From Anseranas semipalmata (taxonomy: Eukaryota; Chordata; Aves; Anseriformes; Anseranatidae), in contig VXAA01001965.1 in NCBI GenBank assembly GCA_013399115.1, positions 62,201 to 126,200 on the forward strand: a stretch of 64,000 nt of DNA, written 5' to 3'. Position 1 is the stretch's first letter; every line of letters begins with the position of its first letter. The notes beneath the pieces are model-generated. The model saw nothing but the letters and a program-made list of their open reading frames with translations, searched no databases and was not told the DNA's origin. Of this stretch, positions 59,712 through 64,000 are shown one piece after another. A program made the position numbers and the translations under genes.

Positions 59712-62700
59712 CTGCAAGCAGGGTTAGATGCTATTAGGCATAATCCAGCACTGTAATGGATAAACACTGCATACGTGCACTCTACCCGCAGAGTCTCTAA
59801 TTGCATTAACCACACAACAGGAGCGCCTAGAAAAACATAATATAGCAACTCGAAGTAGACAGCCATTCATTCACTTGTAGATGTATTCCCAGCACTCCTC
59901 AGCTGAGTCATTTCGTAGTCCCTAACTCATTGCAATGCTGAACAAGAAGGGAGAAAAAAGTCAATTCCTCACTTTTATTAGCACACATCCATACAAATGC
60001 TACCCAAGCCAAATTCGGTTCTCAGTAGGGACGCTTAAGCCAAAGCCTTTTCAAAGAATGGAAACCCCAGACGCAATAATTTCCTGTTCTGAAGGACACA
60101 ACACTCCTGCTATGAATTAAGGAGTGGGAACTGAACCATTAAGGGAGTTGTGGGAAAGCGCTGACAGAAACATTAAGTGTATGCACATCGTTTGTACTAG
60201 CGGATCTGTGAACGAAGATCCTTACATTTTTAAGACAAGCCATGTTTAATGTAGAAAAGATCAACACAACCACTCAGCTCAACAACAACAACAACAAAAT
60301 AGAGAGAAAGAGAGAGGAAAAAAAAAAAAGACATCGAACAGGGTTGAACTCAGTATTTCGTTGCTGTAAGTAAAGAGCGGAGTCGCCGGTGCGGGTGAGT
60401 ACAGAAGGCACTTCCATGGATGGAAGGGGAAACCGTCTGCCAACATTCGTGAAGACTGCGGCTTTTACACGGAGCCATGAGTGATAGCTGAAAACAATCG
60501 TCTCCAGCTAACATGATGTGTTTCCAGTGGGGTAATTAACGTCACCCTGTCAACATGGCTCTGACTTAACAACGTGTTAAGTACAGTTCCAGAATTGAAA
60601 ATAAATAATTTAAACCGCTTCACATGAAGTTAACTTCACTCCTAGCTTATTCGTTAACATGGCCACATAAAACAGCCGGCTCCCTCTGCGCTTATTTCGC
60701 CCTGTCACTTCTCGCACCTTCCATACTGTGAAACAAAATGACAAGCTGTAGCAGACAGGCAGTGGAAACAGCTGCCTGTGCCGCTGCGCTTCAGCCGGCG
60801 AGAGCCCTTCCAGTGATGCTGCCTCCAACCTCCAGCCTAAGTAAGCCATTTAATGAAAAGGCAGGGATTCACTGATGTAGGGAAAATCATCTCTCAAGGC
60901 TGGCCATCGTCCTCTGTCGCGTCAAGGAGGAGCCATACCCATTTCTCCTTGAAGAGCACATTAAGCGTGGCGGCACACGTATCTCAACTCTTTGTCTTTC
61001 AGTAGCACAGCTCTCAGCTGCCGCTGGGCTCCCAAGCTGATGAACAGTACAAACATGCATTAGAAGCACAGTCCTGCTTAGGAGCACATAAAATACAAGT
61101 AATCAGGTAGATGTAAAGCAAAAGAGCAAACAGAGCCAGACAGGAGGCTTTGCCCAAGGTACGGCAGCAGACGAGTGACAAAGCTGAGAAGCCATGGCGT
61201 TCGGCTCACAACTTCAGATTAACACTAAAAGGCCTTGCAGACTCAGTGCAAAATGACTCAAAACTACACTAAACTGGAACTAACCATATTCAAGATATGC
61301 TGACAGTAAATGAATTTTTTTTACTCTTTTTCCTCCATCCCATGAGTTCCACTTCACATATTTTACGTAAGGATTATTTGATTTATTTATTTAAGATACC
61401 AGACAAACACCCTGGCCAAGATATTTAAGAAAGCAGTCTATATTTATCTTCACATTCATAATTAGTCAATGGTCTTATTTTCAAAAGCAGTGCACAGAGG
61501 TTTGGTTTAAAATCATCCTAGCCCAGGCATTTTGCAAAACTAAGGCTTATAACATGAACAACAGCCCAGGGCAATAGCAGGCATGAAGCAGAGACAGACA
61601 CTTAAAGCACCTTGTTCATGTCTGTATCAAAGTCAGTTATACAAGCAGATATTGTAATATCTATTCTTACATTTTCATAATAATATTCTTTTCCCTCCTA
61701 TGTTATACCTTATATAAGCCTCTCATATGTAAGCCTTTAACAAGTTGCTCATGCCCATGTGCTCAGAGACATGTTCACAGAAATAGTGTTGTTATTCAGA
61801 AAAAGTCTGAGACACTTGGCAAAATACAGTTAAAATGTACTCTCGTGGCTAAAAAAAATAAATTTAATTCTAAGCTGTTTGGCAAACATCTAAATTTTAC
61901 CATCTCTCCTTAAAACAATTTTCTTGTAAATTTTTATAACATCGGTTACCAACAGAAATACTGTAAACCTGCAAACAGATAAGCACATATATATGGAGAG
62001 AGAGAAAAAAAATAAATAGCGGCTCAGATCAAAGATTCAATGTAACAGTCACTGAAATCTTTAGAAAAAATCAAGTCTGACAAAATATCATCTCAGTAGC
62101 TTTTCTAGCCAAAAACTGTCATGCAGTCTACCCAGCTCTACTGTATCTGTCATTCCCACTTGCATGTTTATATTTAATCAAAAGCCTAATTAAAACTAAA
62201 TGCCTATATATATTCTATCTACATAGTTATCTTTTCTACACTATTACCTATATAAGTATTGATTGTGAGGTGTAATACCTCAATGAATTCTATACACGCT
62301 CTTTATATAATTATACTCATTCTGCAAGCTGTGGATGAATGCATACAATTTTGCTATATAATAAGCTCTTCCTGCACAATTAAACAGATTTAATTTTCCA
62401 AAGTAGCATATTCCCTATAAAGCACTATGTATTGAAGTATTTGATACGATTTATCACTGTTACAGCACAAGAACATAAGCTGGGCATTTTCTGCCACCTT
62501 GTGATATGAAGGAGGTATAGCGGTCTTCATAGTCTAAACCTCCATAAATTCCCTGACAAGTTCATTTAACGTTGTGAAAGTATATTTATCATAGAATAAT
62601 AAAAAGGGTTGACTACACAAAAGTTTTGGGTGCTCCTAGCGTGAATTAAAGCTAAAAGAAGTTAAAGTTAAAATAATATTTATTTCCTCAGCCCACCAGC

Positions 62701-64000
62701 ATGAACCCAAAAAAGCAAACAAGCACAGAAACCCCTTCCCCTCTGCAGTGCCCTAACACCTATAAATCGAAACACTAAGCATAAGTGCTCAACAAGCAGC
62801 TAAGCTAACATTCAGCAGAGTTTCACATCTAAAAATCAACCTGCTACAGTAATCTGTGAGAATAAATGGTGTCGATTGGGAAGGAAAAAATGAAGGAAAA
62901 AGCTAACAAACTCTTTTCCCACACTGCAAAGCTGTAGCTTAAATTTGGGACATGAAAGGGAGACAGCAGAACCAGTAGTAGTTTGGCAGCTGACAATCAC
63001 CAGTGAACTGGAGAAAAACTAAGGGCAGGGTATGAACTGTATTTTACACGCAAGGTAAGAAAAAATCCTTTTCTCCTGAAAGTAGCGCAGGTTGGATGGC
63101 ACCAGTCCCCATTACAAGAGCCACAACAAATAAAAGGTGCGTAAGCTTGGAAAAGGAAAAAAAAAGAGGAAGAGTAACAGACAGCATGTGTGTCAGGAAG
63201 AGAAAACCACAACTGTTTCTCCTGCAGCTCAACCCTCCTTTCCCCAAATATCTTTCATTTAAGTTCTGACAGCTGTCAAAACAGAATGTGATACTACCAG
63301 GGCTATAAATGTAGGAGAAGAGAGAGCTTCTTCTTGAATGTAATGACTTCACAAAGCCACGTTGTTCTTGAGTTTGCTCAATAACCACAATAACAGAAAC
63401 ATTTGATTTTAGGCGGCAATATTCAGACACCCATGGTACTTCCCAAGTAGCCTGCAGGTAAGCACAGTGTTCGAGAAGATATTCCCAGACTTCGGAATTC
63501 ACAAGGTGGCTGTCTGCTTTTCAGACAGGGAAATAACACGGAGCCTGATCCTGTCAGATATGTAGAGTGCGCTTTTGTTCAGCAACCTCTAACTTCATAT
63601 ATTTTTAAGAGTTTGAGATCAGAAGGGAATCAGCTCCTGTGACTAACGTGACTTCTCATACATCCCATAACATTAAACTCCATCCAGATGTCCCTATATG
63701 AAGCCCAAAGGTTTCCATTACACCAAAACATCATTCTAGCTCTCAAGAGCACAAATTGTTGAATACCTCAGAGGTGCATGAAAGGTTGAGTGGCAGGGGT
63801 GGGAGAGCCTGATATGTGTCACCATTGACAAAGGCAACTGCGATCATGGGCAACCTATTTCCTGAGCTACATCCTATCAGGTAAGCCACTCCAGCTGTAG
63901 TGAAGAAAAAGAAGGTAAAAAAGTAAAACCTTTACAAAATAAGCCCTCAAGATCCAACCCAAACAAGTACAAGGGAGACAGAGGAGAAGAGAATGAAGAC
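59712..64000 (-). other. PHF21B: PHF21B intron (partial), no upstream exon found
   Basis: I searched the minus strand for the expected N-terminal segments, including the KKQLHE-type coiled coil, and found none, so the preceding exon lies beyond 64000. Simple repeats are present: (CAA)n with purine tract (60281-60331) and an AT/GA patch (61985-62015). The open frame at 63044-63502 has no recognisable similarity. Confidence 0.7.
60281..60331. repeat. (CAA)n followed by GA/A-rich tract
   Basis: About five CAA units, then AGAGAGAAAGAGAGAGG and an A run. A compound microsatellite in the PHF21B intron. Confidence 0.85.

Larger units (their letters stand above)
31380..64000 (-). other. PHF21B: PHF21B gene, 3' part (gene span in window)
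   Basis: Ten minus-strand exons (59711 down to 33433) join in frame, with GT-AG sites throughout, into 414 residues plus stop. The product matches PHD finger protein 21B, paralogue of PHF21A (BHC80), a reader of unmodified H3K4 in the LSD1-CoREST-HDAC complex. Order of parts: Ser/Thr/Pro-rich segment (117 residues), VIIIQPQVQ region, a KIAFMVALGL block and a basic [12 protein letters not shown] block conserved with PHF21A, a PHD finger, and a coiled-coil tail. The human protein has about 530 residues, so roughly the first 115, in N-terminal exons, lie beyond position 64000. The protein should be nuclear. PHF21A itself is excluded because that protein has an AT-hook exon where this gene has RKRLASNYLNNPLF. 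Confidence 0.93.

Noticed and set aside
59322..59756. Plus-strand frames of 133 and 144 codons opposite a PHF21B exon
   Set aside because: They are antisense shadows of the 117-codon PHF21B exon at 59361-59711.
1..64000. CRISPR array, operon, tRNA or rRNA gene, phage or other prokaryotic system
   Set aside because: The window is intron-bearing vertebrate DNA. No regularly spaced repeats, no tRNA cloverleaf and no bacterial gene arrangement were seen.

Overview
The window is nuclear DNA of a sauropsid vertebrate, most likely a bird. Its coding sequence is split into short exons with GT-AG introns. Three CR1 LINE tails lie in it, two of them ending in the ATTCTATGA motif typical of CR1, and the introns are compact (about 0.7-6 kb). 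Nothing in the sequence identifies the species. There is no operon, prophage, CRISPR array or other prokaryotic feature.

Two genes lie tail to tail. On the + strand, the left 15.7 kb holds the last four recognisable exons of ARHGAP8 (4039-4116, 4807-4935, 9402-9505, 15477-15674). They encode most of the RhoGAP domain, including the arginine finger. Earlier exons (CRAL-TRIO/Sec14 part, proline-rich linker, start of the RhoGAP fold) lie left of the window. On the - strand, the right half holds the last ten exons of PHF21B, read from 59711 down to 33433. They join in frame at every junction and give 414 residues plus a stop: a Ser/Thr/Pro-rich region, a conserved central segment, one PHD finger, and a C-terminal coiled coil. 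A 3'UTR of about 2 kb follows, to roughly 31.4 kb. The N-terminal exons of PHF21B lie to the right of the window. The same neighbour pair in the same tail-to-tail orientation is known from human 22q13.

Between the genes (about 16.1-31.4 kb) is intergenic DNA with two truncated CR1 elements, a MIR-like ancient SINE remnant, simple repeats and some GC-richer patches, and no gene I can support. A third CR1 lies in the PHF21B intron only about 75 bp from an exon. Weaker candidates are tRNA-head SINE remnants (25.17 kb, 54.6-54.85 kb), a reverse MIR-like scrap (53.1 kb) and a palindromic reptile-type repeat (39.75 kb).

I found no undescribed biological system. The points most worth checking are the ARHGAP8 C-terminus (read-through stop against a good splice donor just before it), a 23-nt PHF21B microexon, a proline in the PHD finger where the paralogue PHF21A has its H3-reading methionine, and a GC-rich CpG-bearing block inside the PHF21B 3'UTR.
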